A DNA stretch of 52,252 bases from an uncultured bacterium (GTDB lineage: Bacteria > Planctomycetota > UBA1135 > GCA-002686595). Where the stretch lies: NCBI GenBank assembly GCA_937905825.1, contig CALCXM010000038.1, forward strand, positions 1-52,252. The letters are read 5' to 3'. Below, one piece after another: positions 27,209 through 34,774 of this stretch. A model generated the notes under the pieces. That model was not told where the DNA came from. It was given only the letters and a program-made list of their open reading frames with translations, and searched no databases. Position 1 is the stretch's first letter. Each line of letters opens with the position of its first letter. Position numbers and translations under genes: made by a program.

Positions 27209-27865
27209 CTAGCGATAGAGCGGGGAGCGCGCGACTTCCACCACAGCCCGAGCAAAGGCCGCCGCCGCCGCCTCGCACTCCGCCAACTCTCCCGTCAACC
27301 ACGCGGCGGCGAAGTTGGTTTCGGTCGGTGGGCCGAAGATCTTCACGGCCCGCACGTTCGCTTCCTTGAGCGCGCGGTCGAAGGCGATGGTGGCTTCCAT
27401 GGGCGGCGCCACCAAGTAGGCCATGGCGTCCCCGACTTCGAGGCCCGCTTCTTTGGAGAGGTAATGCCCGAGGGAAGTCACCACATGGGGAAAGACGGCG
27501 GTCTCTCCCTGGGCGTCGGCCGTGTAGAAGCACGCATCGTGTTCCAAGCAAGCGACTGCCGCGCGCAAGCCCTCGTCGATTTCCTCGGGCCCCGCAGCGG
27601 CGAGGACTCCCAAGACTTCGCCGGAGAGCGGACCCGAGGCATGGGCGGCGCCGGCGTAGAACGACCTCGCGTAGACCACATCCACCGGCGCGTGCTTGGT
27701 GGCTTCATCCAACGCGACGAAGGTGCTGTCGTCTTGGTCGCAAGTGATGAGCCCCAAGGATTGGTGCCGTTCGGGGTCCGCGCCGTAGCTGCGCAAGAGC
27801 GCCGGGTGGGCGTCGGGAATGCGCTGCACAGAAAGGATGCGCGGGCGAATGGGTTCGAGGATCAT
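27209..27865 (-). CDS. eutL: EutL bacterial-microcompartment shell protein
   Basis: Clear EutL: a tandem-BMC shell protein of 218 residues that forms trimers with a gated pore in ethanolamine-utilization microcompartments. The first half has PRILSVQRI and SLGLITCDQDD, with DEATKHAPVDVVYARSFYAG. The second half has YLSKEAGLEVGDAMAYLVAPP and GPPTETNFAAAWLTG, all matching EutL. Its ATG overlaps the eutC stop by 4 nt, so it is translated from the same message as eutC. It is the last gene of the operon, with only 37 nt to the convergent SGNH gene, and that gap contains a short GGCGC/GCGCC hairpin. No other shell protein is present in the window. Confidence 0.92.
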   Translation of the reverse strand: MILEPIRPRILSVQRIPDAHPALLRSYGADPERHQSLGLITCDQDDSTFVALDEATKHAPVDVVYARSFYAGAAHASGPLSGEVLGVLAAAGPEEIDEGLRAAVACLEHDACFYTADAQGETAVFPHVVTSLGHYLSKEAGLEVGDAMAYLVAPPMEATIAFDRALKEANVRAVKIFGPPTETNFAAAWLTGELAECEAAAAAFARAVVEVARSPLYR

Positions 27866-28767
27866 CGTCCGACCTCCACCAGGGATTCGCGCACTTGGGG
27901 TGCTCGCAACTCAGTCGCCGTGTTTCCTGGGGCCACACGCGAGAGGTCCAAGCCGACCCCCGAGGTTCCTTGTTCCAACATGGCCCCCGCCAGGTCCGCC
28001 AGACGGCTCGCTGCGGAGTTCGGCGAGGTTCCCCGGGCGTGAATGTTCGAGATCATGTTGCGGTCGCTGTCGGTCTTGCCGATGGCCGGGTTGTGCACCA
28101 CGTAGGCGGAAAGCCCGTCTCCTGTGCCGAGCCCCGGACGTTCCCCGAGGATGATGATGCAGACCTTGGCGCCCAACAGTTCGCCGATTTCGTCTTGCAG
28201 CCAGACGCGGCCGAAGCGCGCGCACATGGGCGTGCCAACGGTCCAGCCACGGGACTCGCACTCCCCAATCAAGGCGCCCAAGACCTCCATGCCCGAACCG
28301 ATGCAAGCCTCGGCGGAGAGCCCGTCGGCCAAGATGGGTTGAATGTCGATGTCCTTGCGCGCCCGGGTTTGAAGGGCTTGGCGGCTCGCGTCGCTCAGAC
28401 GACGCCCGAGGTCGGGACGCAGCAAGAACTCCTGATGATCGCTCACTCGCGTCTGCAAGTTCAGCAATCCGTTTTGCTCGATCCATTCTTCGGGAAGCAG
28501 GGACGCCACCGCGTGATGGGCCACGGCCAGTTCCGCTTGGAATTGCAAGACGACGTCTGTGGCGTAGCGAGTTCCAACCCTGCCGATTCCGACCAGGGCG
28601 GTGGTGTGAGCTGCTGCTTGCCCTTGCAGGCTGGAACGGGTGCGCGGACTTGGAAAGACACGGCGTGGTGGCGGCGTCAAGGGCAAGGCAGGTCCCGCCG
28701 GCGAGAGCGGAGCGCTTTCCCCCAGCTGTTCACGCAGGCGTGCGATCAGTTCTCGAGTGGCGCTCAT
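27862..28767 (-). CDS. eutC: Ethanolamine ammonia-lyase small (light) subunit
   Basis: Light subunit of adenosylcobalamin-dependent ethanolamine ammonia-lyase, which with EutB converts ethanolamine to acetaldehyde and ammonia. Conserved stretches are RVGTRYATDVVLQFQ, VSDHQEFLLRPDLGRRLSD, VCIIILGERPGLGTGDGLSAY, and the C-terminal SDRNMISNIHARG. ATG 28767 is the start; it overlaps the eutB stop by 4 nt (ATGA). The 301 residues match the usual length. The N-terminal 60 residues are Pro- and Arg-rich and divergent, as in other EutC proteins, where this region can target the enzyme to the microcompartment. Confidence 0.93.
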   Translation of the reverse strand: MSATRELIARLREQLGESAPLSPAGPALPLTPPPRRVFPSPRTRSSLQGQAAAHTTALVGIGRVGTRYATDVVLQFQAELAVAHHAVASLLPEEWIEQNGLLNLQTRVSDHQEFLLRPDLGRRLSDASRQALQTRARKDIDIQPILADGLSAEACIGSGMEVLGALIGECESRGWTVGTPMCARFGRVWLQDEIGELLGAKVCIIILGERPGLGTGDGLSAYVVHNPAIGKTDSDRNMISNIHARGTSPNSAASRLADLAGAMLEQGTSGVGLDLSRVAPGNTATELRAPQVRESLVEVGR

Positions 28768-30257
28768 CGAATCATCTCCGCCTTGCCAAAGTTCTCGCCG
28801 GGGGCATCCCCCTGCATGATCCCCATCTTGTTCAACCAAGCGTCGAACTCCGGCGTCGGCCGTTTGCCCAGCAACTTGCGAACAGAGGGAATGTCGTGAT
28901 AGGAGGTCGATTGGTAGTTCAACATGATGTCATCCCCAACCGGCATGGACATGAGGTAGGTGCAGCCCGCGGCCCCCAGGAGCACCTTCAGGTTTTCCAA
29001 TTCATCCTGGCCCATGTCCGCGTGGTACGTGAAGCAAGCGTCGCAGCCCATGGGCAAGCCCATCAATTTGCCCATGAAGTGATCCTCCAACCCGGCCCGG
29101 GTGATCTGCCGACCGTCCGCCAGGTATTCGGGACCGATGAAGCCGACCACCGAGTTCACGAGGAAGGGCGAGTAGCGTCGGGCGAATCCATAGCAACGCG
29201 CTTCGAGGGTCACTTGATCCGCCCCGTGATGGGCCTCACTCGAAAGGGCCGAACCTTGTCCTGTTTCGAAGTACATGTAGTTCGGCCCGCGCGAACTGCG
29301 CCGCTCCCCCATCAGCGCGTGGGCTTCGTCCAACAGCCCAATGGACACGCCAAACGCTTGGTTGCCTTGTTCGGTCCCGGACAGACTTTGGAACATGAGG
29401 TCCATGGGGCAGTCGAGTTCCAAGGCCTGCATCTGCACGGTGACGTGGGACAGCACGCAGTGTTGCGTCGGGATCCCGTTGCGCTTCATCAAGCCATCGA
29501 GTGCACGTAGAATGTGCGCGGTGGACTCTGCGGAGTCCGTGGCCGGGTTGACGCCGATCACCGCGTCCCCGCAACCATAGGCCAGGCCTTCCCGGGTGCT
29601 GAGCAGGATTCCTTCGAGATCGTCCTTGGGGTGGTTTGGCTGCAAGCGCGAGGAGAAGGTCCCGGGAAGTCCGAGGGTGTTGTTCGCGCGCACCACGACC
29701 TTGCACTTGGCCCCCACCACCATTAGGTCTAAGTTTGACATGAGCTTGCACACGGCGGCGACCATCTCCGGTGTCAGCCCCGGAGACACCGAACGAATCA
29801 TGTCCCCCGTGGTCGCGTCCTCGAGCAACCACTCCCGAAACTCGCCAACCGTCAGGTGCCCCACGCACAGGAAGGCCGCTTGATCGAGGGAGTCCTCCAC
29901 CAGGCGTGTGAGTTCATCCTCGTCGTAGGGCACCACCGGGGCCTCGCGCAACTCGCACAAGGTCAAGTTGGCCAACACAGCGCGTGCGGCGACCCGTTCG
30001 ACTGGACTGCCAGCGGCGATCCCGGCCAAGACATCCCCCGACTTCAAGGGGTTGGCCTTCGCCAGCACTTCCTTTGGCGAGTCGAATCGGTAGCCGATTC
30101 CGCGGATGGTCGCGAGTAAGTTCAAGAACGGCTCCGGTGCAAGCGTCGGGACGGAGAGCGGAGTGTGCTCCCGCGGCGTGTCGGATTCTAGCGTGCGAGA
30201 GAGGCTCGTACGTAGCTTTGATTGGACAGGACCCTGCAGCCCCGCCCCAAGGGTCAC
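28764..30257 (-). CDS. eutB: Ethanolamine ammonia-lyase large (heavy) subunit
   Basis: Heavy TIM-barrel subunit of ethanolamine ammonia-lyase. Landmark blocks are KEVLAKANPLKSGD, GDAVIGVNPATDS, FETGQGSALS, EARCYGFARRYSPF, and NSVVGFIGPEYL followed by DHFMGKLMGLPMGCDACF, which are near-identical in spacing to E. coli EutB. The protein has 497 residues against about 453 in E. coli because of an N-terminal extension of about 40 residues before the family core (GYRFDSPKEVL). A GTG start at 30257 overlaps the stop of the upstream sulfatase-fold gene (GTGA), which argues that the extension is translated. Cofactor reactivation genes (eutA) are not in the window. Confidence 0.92.
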   Translation of the reverse strand: MTLGAGLQGPVQSKLRTSLSRTLESDTPREHTPLSVPTLAPEPFLNLLATIRGIGYRFDSPKEVLAKANPLKSGDVLAGIAAGSPVERVAARAVLANLTLCELREAPVVPYDEDELTRLVEDSLDQAAFLCVGHLTVGEFREWLLEDATTGDMIRSVSPGLTPEMVAAVCKLMSNLDLMVVGAKCKVVVRANNTLGLPGTFSSRLQPNHPKDDLEGILLSTREGLAYGCGDAVIGVNPATDSAESTAHILRALDGLMKRNGIPTQHCVLSHVTVQMQALELDCPMDLMFQSLSGTEQGNQAFGVSIGLLDEAHALMGERRSSRGPNYMYFETGQGSALSSEAHHGADQVTLEARCYGFARRYSPFLVNSVVGFIGPEYLADGRQITRAGLEDHFMGKLMGLPMGCDACFTYHADMGQDELENLKVLLGAAGCTYLMSMPVGDDIMLNYQSTSYHDIPSVRKLLGKRPTPEFDAWLNKMGIMQGDAPGENFGKAEMIR

Positions 30258-31699
30258 TCGTCCCCGGTGTAGCCCAACTTGCGCAGCTCTTCCAAGTGCT
30301 TTGGATCCATTCCCCGCTGGCCACCTTTCGAGGAGTACTTTTGGTTGGCTGCTTTCTGATCGCTGATCGCGTCCTGCAAGCGCGCCTTCAATTCCTCCGC
30401 TTTCTCAGCATGGGCGGACTGCACGTTCTGCAACTCAAAGGGGTCCTTTGAGAGGTCGTATAGTGCCGTGCTTGCATCGGGGCGCTGGATGAATTTCCAA
30501 TCCCCTTGGGTCAAGCTGAAGGCCTCGATCACGCGACTGCCCATGCCGAAGATGAGGTTGTTGCCAAAGCTCTCACCGAGTGCATCCAAACCCTTGGATT
30601 GTCCGTGGAATCCTTCCGCCACGAACATGCGGCCGATGCCGAGGGCCGGGGGCAAGACATCGATGGTGGACATGCGCTGACTCACGCGACCGGCCTGCAG
30701 ACCCGGCGCGCGAATGATGAGCGGCACGTGCAACTGTTCTTCCCAGACGTCCCCATGTCCGCCGAAATCGTGTTGTCCAAAGCCTTCCCCGTGGTCGGAG
30801 AGGAAGACGATCACGGAGTTGTCCCAATGCCCGCTGTTTTTCAATTCGTCGAGCAACTCCCCCACGGCTTCATCGAGGATTCGAATCGCGCCGTCGTAGT
30901 AGTTCATCAACATGGCGGGCTTCTTGTTCCGCATGTAGTTGTCCTTGACCTTCTTGACGAACTTGCGCTCTTCCATAAAGGTCCGTAGGCCGGCATCGGT
31001 CTGGAACATCTTCTCGTATTCTTCCGGCGGGTAGCCTCCCACGCCGAGGGGGCCGTGAGCGTCCATGTAGTGCACCCACAGGAAGAACGGCTCTTTCTGT
31101 TCCCGTAGCCACGGAAGAACCTGGGCATTGGTTTCGGACCCAGGGCGTCGATCGGAATCGGGCTCACTCCAAGTCTCAAACCCGTTGGCCAGGCCGGTGA
31201 TGCGCTTGACGGGAGCGGCGCTCACGAAACCCGCGGTGTGCACTTCGCCGGCCACCGATTGCGCGAAGGTGGACAGGCCCTCGCTAGCCACAAAGGCGGC
31301 ACTTTCGACCTCTTCCTCGTCCAGGTGACCGAAGTTCGTCGAGACACCGTGTTCGAAGGGGTACATGCCCGTCATCAAGGAGAGGTGACTGGGCGTGGTG
31401 CGCGCAATCGGTGCATAGCAGGCCTCGAAGACCAGGGACTCCTTGGCCAAGGCGTCGATGCGCGGGGCGGTTTCCCGATGGTAGCCGTAGGTCTGCAAGT
31501 GGTCAGCGCGCAGGGTGTCGGCGGTGATCAGGACCAGGTTGCGCGCAAGCGGTGCGGAGCGGGCGGCGCCCTTCGCGGACTCGGACTGGGCCGGGGAGCT
31601 GGCTCCCGAGTCCGGCTCGGCCCCGGAATCACAGGCCGTCAGGAATAGGGCGAGGAAGACGCAAAGGTGCGCGGGCTGGGGAGAATGCAAGGCTTTCAT
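30254..31699 (-). CDS. Sulfatase-fold lipoprotein with Thr at the nucleophile position, first gene of the eut operon
   Basis: Alkaline-phosphatase/sulfatase superfamily hydrolase. A lipoprotein signal ends in LTAC with Cys23. The N-terminal metal-site block is LVLITADTLRADHLQ (about 56-69, Asp61). In the nucleophile loop the formylglycine signature CxPSR is replaced by TTPSH (101-105). The C-terminal metal site is FLSDHGEGFG. Without Cys or Ser there can be no formylglycine. A Thr nucleophile is what phosphoethanolamine transferases and lipoteichoic-acid synthases of this superfamily use, so it may act on a phosphate ester or diester rather than a sulfate ester. Its stop overlaps the EutB start, so it belongs to the ethanolamine operon. 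The last 50 residues are charged and possibly disordered. Confidence 0.85.
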   Translation of the reverse strand: MKALHSPQPAHLCVFLALFLTACDSGAEPDSGASSPAQSESAKGAARSAPLARNLVLITADTLRADHLQTYGYHRETAPRIDALAKESLVFEACYAPIARTTPSHLSLMTGMYPFEHGVSTNFGHLDEEEVESAAFVASEGLSTFAQSVAGEVHTAGFVSAAPVKRITGLANGFETWSEPDSDRRPGSETNAQVLPWLREQKEPFFLWVHYMDAHGPLGVGGYPPEEYEKMFQTDAGLRTFMEERKFVKKVKDNYMRNKKPAMLMNYYDGAIRILDEAVGELLDELKNSGHWDNSVIVFLSDHGEGFGQHDFGGHGDVWEEQLHVPLIIRAPGLQAGRVSQRMSTIDVLPPALGIGRMFVAEGFHGQSKGLDALGESFGNNLIFGMGSRVIEAFSLTQGDWKFIQRPDASTALYDLSKDPFELQNVQSAHAEKAEELKARLQDAISDQKAANQKYSSKGGQRGMDPKHLEELRKLGYTGDE

Positions 31700-31832
31700 C
31701 GCCCGCAGGATAGGGCAGTTCGCGGGTCTCCGCCATGCTCGCCCGGATCCCTGTAGGCAGACGGGGGGCGGGACCTTCGATTCTCGTCCGCGACTGAGAA
31801 CGCCCTTGGCTGCTGCCGGTTAGACTCGTGGC

Positions 31833-32348
31833 ATGAAGACATCCCTGTTCGTTAGCGTTCTTGCACTGCTTTCCGTCTGTGCCTGCGACCGGCCCGATCC
31901 TGTGGGGCCTGCAACCGCGTTGGGAGAGGGCACGCCTGCATCAAGTGCCCCAGCGCAACCCGCCCCGACAAAAGCGGTCGAGGGGAAACTTGACTCCGCA
32001 TCGTCCAACGAGTCGCCGGTCACTCCCCTCTCCGCCGCCAGCCCCTACTCTGTCATCGACGTGGATGCGAAGACGGCGGTCGAATTGATCGCCAACACGC
32101 CGGGTCTAGTCGTTCTCGACATTCGCACGCCGAGCGAGTTTGCCGCGGGCCACATCGAAGGCGCCGTCAATGTGGATTTCAAGGCAGCCGACTTCGGGGC
32201 CAAGCTGGACAGCCTCGACAAGTCGGGGGTCTATCTCGTGCATTGCCGTTCCGGCGGACGTAGCACGGGCTCCCTGCCGCAATTCGAGGAACGCTCCTTC
32301 GGCACGATCTACCACCTCAGCAAGGGCTACGCGAGTTGGGAGAAGTAG
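31833..32348 (+). CDS. Rhodanese-domain lipoprotein
   Basis: Protein of 171 residues. The N-terminus is a lipoprotein-type signal (hydrophobic stretch to VCAC, Cys18 the likely acylated residue). A disordered Ala/Pro/Ser linker (about 25-70) follows. Residues 75-171 are a single rhodanese domain with the CDC25-like blocks VVLDIRTPSEFAAGHIEGAVN and the active-site loop HCRSGGRS (Cys138), which suits a persulfide sulfurtransferase. It is divergent from the eut operon, with 133 nt between. It would act in the periplasm or on the membrane, possibly in sulfur transfer or as a redox protein. Its partner is unknown. Confidence 0.88.
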   Translation: MKTSLFVSVLALLSVCACDRPDPVGPATALGEGTPASSAPAQPAPTKAVEGKLDSASSNESPVTPLSAASPYSVIDVDAKTAVELIANTPGLVVLDIRTPSEFAAGHIEGAVNVDFKAADFGAKLDSLDKSGVYLVHCRSGGRSTGSLPQFEERSFGTIYHLSKGYASWEK

Positions 32349-32359
32349 TAGGCCGGTCC

Positions 32360-32947
32360 CTACTCGAATTGCCAACTCCAGCCGCTGGGGCTGTGAACGA
32401 GCTCGAAGACGTCTCCGTTGTGAATGCGCTCCGGCCTTGAAGCGCGCGGCGCGAGTTCTTTGAGCACGCGCCGGATGATCCCGCCGTGGCATGCGACGCC
32501 GATCGCCGCGTGCCCCGTGCGCTGCAAGAATTCTTCGATGCCGAGCAGCGCTCGGTTCATGGCTTCCAGCTTTGACTCGCCCCCGGGGAAGCGGAAGTCG
32601 TCGGCCTCGGGCTCCACCGAATAGAACGCCTGCATGGCCTGCGTTCCCCAGCGCCCTTGGATCTCCGCGCTGGTCAAGCCTTCCGCTTCCCCGAAGTGAA
32701 TCTCGCGCAGACGCGCTTCCGTTTGCAGCTCCAGTTGAAGTTCGTCGGCCAGGATGCGTGCGGTCTCTTCGGCTCGGCTGAGATCGCTGCTCAGAAACGT
32801 CTGGACCGGATGACCGCGAAAGTAGGGCAGCAGATCCCGCGCTTGCTCGCGCCCCTTTGCATTCAGCTCGATGTCGCTTTGGCCCTGAAAACGGCCCAGC
32901 TGATTCCAATCTGTTTGGCCATGTCGGAAGAGGTGCACCCGTTGCAT
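32360..32947 (-). CDS. Histidine phosphatase (phosphoglycerate mutase-like) family protein
   Basis: Branch-1 histidine phosphatase of 195 residues. The phosphohistidine motif is LFRHGQTDWN with His8. The second Arg is in SSDLSRAEETA, the acid residue follows in REIHFGEAEG, and the second His is in VACHGGIIR. ATG 32947 is the start; the open frame further upstream (to 33595) is antisense to the sulfatase gene and is not coding. Family members dephosphorylate 3-phosphoglycerate, alpha-ribazole phosphate (CobC-like) or other small phosphates. CobC-like activity would suit the B12-dependent lyase nearby, but nothing in the sequence proves it. It is convergent with the rhodanese gene. Confidence 0.88.
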   Translation of the reverse strand: MQRVHLFRHGQTDWNQLGRFQGQSDIELNAKGREQARDLLPYFRGHPVQTFLSSDLSRAEETARILADELQLELQTEARLREIHFGEAEGLTSAEIQGRWGTQAMQAFYSVEPEADDFRFPGGESKLEAMNRALLGIEEFLQRTGHAAIGVACHGGIIRRVLKELAPRASRPERIHNGDVFELVHSPSGWSWQFE

Positions 32948-33097
32948 GGGCGGACGGTAGCACGCGGGCTGGGCGCCCCGGGCCCTCGCGCCTTTCCAAA
33001 CGCCTTTGAACCGGGAACCCGAAGCCTCTCCCGAGCCCGAATCAAATCGACCCTCTAGCCTCCTAGAATGGCACTCCCCTGAACCTTTGTTAGAAAA

Positions 33098-33130
33098 TTG
33101 CAAAGTGGGCGTAAATTGCCAATTGTAAAA
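33098..33130 (+). promoter_or_regulatory. Weak promoter candidate for the sulfatase gene
   Basis: An AT-rich patch carries TTGCAA (33098-33103) and, 17 nt later, AATTGTAAAA, a poor -10. It lies about 115 nt upstream of the sulfatase ATG at 33244. Nearby AAATTGCC/GGCAATTT-like segments could be a binding site. The 296-nt region 32948-33243 also holds the promoter of the leftward phosphatase gene. Confidence 0.25.
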
Positions 33131-33243
33131 ACTGGGGTTTGGGAGTTTTGTGGAGTGTCGGCGATTCGCCGGTCGCGGTTGGCCATCAAGGGTCTTTCCC
33201 GGGGCCAGCCACCTTGCAGTGCATTGTTTCTCAAGGGGCTTCC

Positions 33244-34659
33244 ATGACAATTCGACTTCTGCTTTTGCTGGGGGTGCTCGCACCCCTTGGAACTTCGTTG
33301 GCTGCCGTTCCCGCGAACACTCCCCCGGGGGTGGCGCGCAATGTTCTCGTCGTGATCGCGGATGATCTCGGCGTCGACAAGGTCGGAGCCTATGGTTTTC
33401 GAACGCCCGGCGGTTTGCCGACGGCTGGCAAGACTCGCATGATCGACTACTTGGCAGAGAACGGGATCCTGTTCCGCAACGCCTGGTCCAATCCGACTTG
33501 CTCCCCCACGCGCGCCACGTCGATGACCGGTCAGCACAGCTTCCGAACAGGGATCGGTCGCTGGATTTCCCAAATGGATTATGGGCTCGCCACACGCTTC
33601 GAGGCCTTGCCTGAAATCCTGCCGGAACAGTACCGAACGGCGGCAGTCGGCAAGTGGCACCTAGGCGGCGCCGGGGGATGTCCGGCCCACGGGCTTTGCA
33701 CCGGAACCCTGGCGCACGGTTTCCTGACCGGGTTCGAGTTCCACGAGGGCTCCTTCTACAACCTGATCGACTTGGACTCCACGGGATACAACTCCTGGAT
33801 CAAGGTGCGCAGCGATGCGAGCGGGGTTCAAGTCACACCGATGACGCGCTACGCAACCACCGTGACGGCGGACGACGCAATTCGCACCATCGAAGACTTT
33901 GGCCAGGACCCTTGGTTCCTGTGGTTGGCATTCAATGCTCCGCACTCCCCATGGCATGAACCGCCAGCCCACCTGTACAGCGGCCCGTCCCTCGGACCGG
34001 ACCCTACGGCGGATCCGGTTTCCGCAGTGAAGGCCATGACAGAAGCCATGGATCGCGAGCTCCTGCGTTTGCTGGCCAGCGTCGATCCCGAGGTGCTGGC
34101 GCAAACCACCATCATCTTCTTTGGCGACAACGGCACGAAGGGTGTGGCTCAAGAGGCGCCCTTCGATCCAGCCGATGGCAAGGGCTCGCTCTACAATAGC
34201 GGCGTCAACGTCCCGATGATCATCGTCAGCCCCCTGATCCACCCTGGCCTGCGAGGAACAGAATGCGACGGGCTCGTCAGCACCTCGGACCTGTTTGCGA
34301 CGATCGCGGAGTTGACCGGTGGCGACGGTAGCTCTGGGCTGGATTCGGTGAGCATGGCCCCCTACCTCAGCAACCCGGCGCAGCCTTCGATTCGCGAATT
34401 CATCTTTGCGGAGAAGTTCCCGGAGAACTTCCTCCCTCCAAACGTTCCCGCAAACCACTCGGTCACGGTTCGCGAGGCGCGCTTCAAACTCATCCGCAAT
34501 GCCAACGGTTCCCAAGAGTTTTACGACGTGTCCATCGACTTCCACGAGGAATCGAACCTGATGCCCAGCGGTCTTCCATCGGACCTGCTCGCGACCCCGG
34601 GGGCCCTGCCGGCCTACAACCGGCTCCGGCGCGAATTGGATCGACTCTGCGGCTGTTGA
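33244..34659 (+). CDS. Secreted Cys-type sulfatase
   Basis: Exported formylglycine sulfatase of 471 residues. A signal peptide (MTIRLLLLLGVLAPL) ends near residue 21. The metal-binding start is VIADDLGVDKVG (38-48). The signature CSPTR with Cys86, followed by ATSMTG, is the site oxidised to formylglycine. The third block is AVGKWHLGG. A C-terminal metal site occurs in IFFGDNGTK, with the family NG motif. This group hydrolyses sulfate esters of polysaccharides or aryl sulfates. The ATG is chosen at 33244, downstream of the first in-frame start at 33139, because it begins the signal peptide. A formylglycine-generating enzyme must exist elsewhere. Confidence 0.88.
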   Translation: MTIRLLLLLGVLAPLGTSLAAVPANTPPGVARNVLVVIADDLGVDKVGAYGFRTPGGLPTAGKTRMIDYLAENGILFRNAWSNPTCSPTRATSMTGQHSFRTGIGRWISQMDYGLATRFEALPEILPEQYRTAAVGKWHLGGAGGCPAHGLCTGTLAHGFLTGFEFHEGSFYNLIDLDSTGYNSWIKVRSDASGVQVTPMTRYATTVTADDAIRTIEDFGQDPWFLWLAFNAPHSPWHEPPAHLYSGPSLGPDPTADPVSAVKAMTEAMDRELLRLLASVDPEVLAQTTIIFFGDNGTKGVAQEAPFDPADGKGSLYNSGVNVPMIIVSPLIHPGLRGTECDGLVSTSDLFATIAELTGGDGSSGLDSVSMAPYLSNPAQPSIREFIFAEKFPENFLPPNVPANHSVTVREARFKLIRNANGSQEFYDVSIDFHEESNLMPSGLPSDLLATPGALPAYNRLRRELDRLCGC

Positions 34660-34663
34660 TCTC

Positions 34664-34705
34664 GCGGGGAGGAGTTGCGCTGCTCTGGGCAACTCCCCCC
34701 CCGCC
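34664..34705 (+). terminator. Terminator hairpin after the sulfatase gene
   Basis: GGAGTTGC (34671-34678) pairs with GCAACTCC (34689-34696). The preceding GCGGGGA and following C-run ending GC extend the stem. It lies a few nt after the sulfatase stop (34659) and is followed by a T-containing but not continuous T tract. Confidence 0.6.
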
Positions 34706-34774
34706 GTAGCTGTCTTTGGCCGATGGCATGGGGAATAATGGGGGGACCCACGAATCCCGCGCTCAGAGATCCCC

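Noticed and set aside
30258..31832. Cobalamin riboswitch for the eut operon
   Set aside because: The upstream gap (31700-31832) is too short and shows no B12-box-like sequence. The genes are coupled to the sulfatase-fold gene instead.
32948..33595. N-terminal extension of the histidine phosphatase
   Set aside because: The RHG motif begins 6 residues after ATG 32947, the usual place. The upstream part is antisense to the sulfatase.
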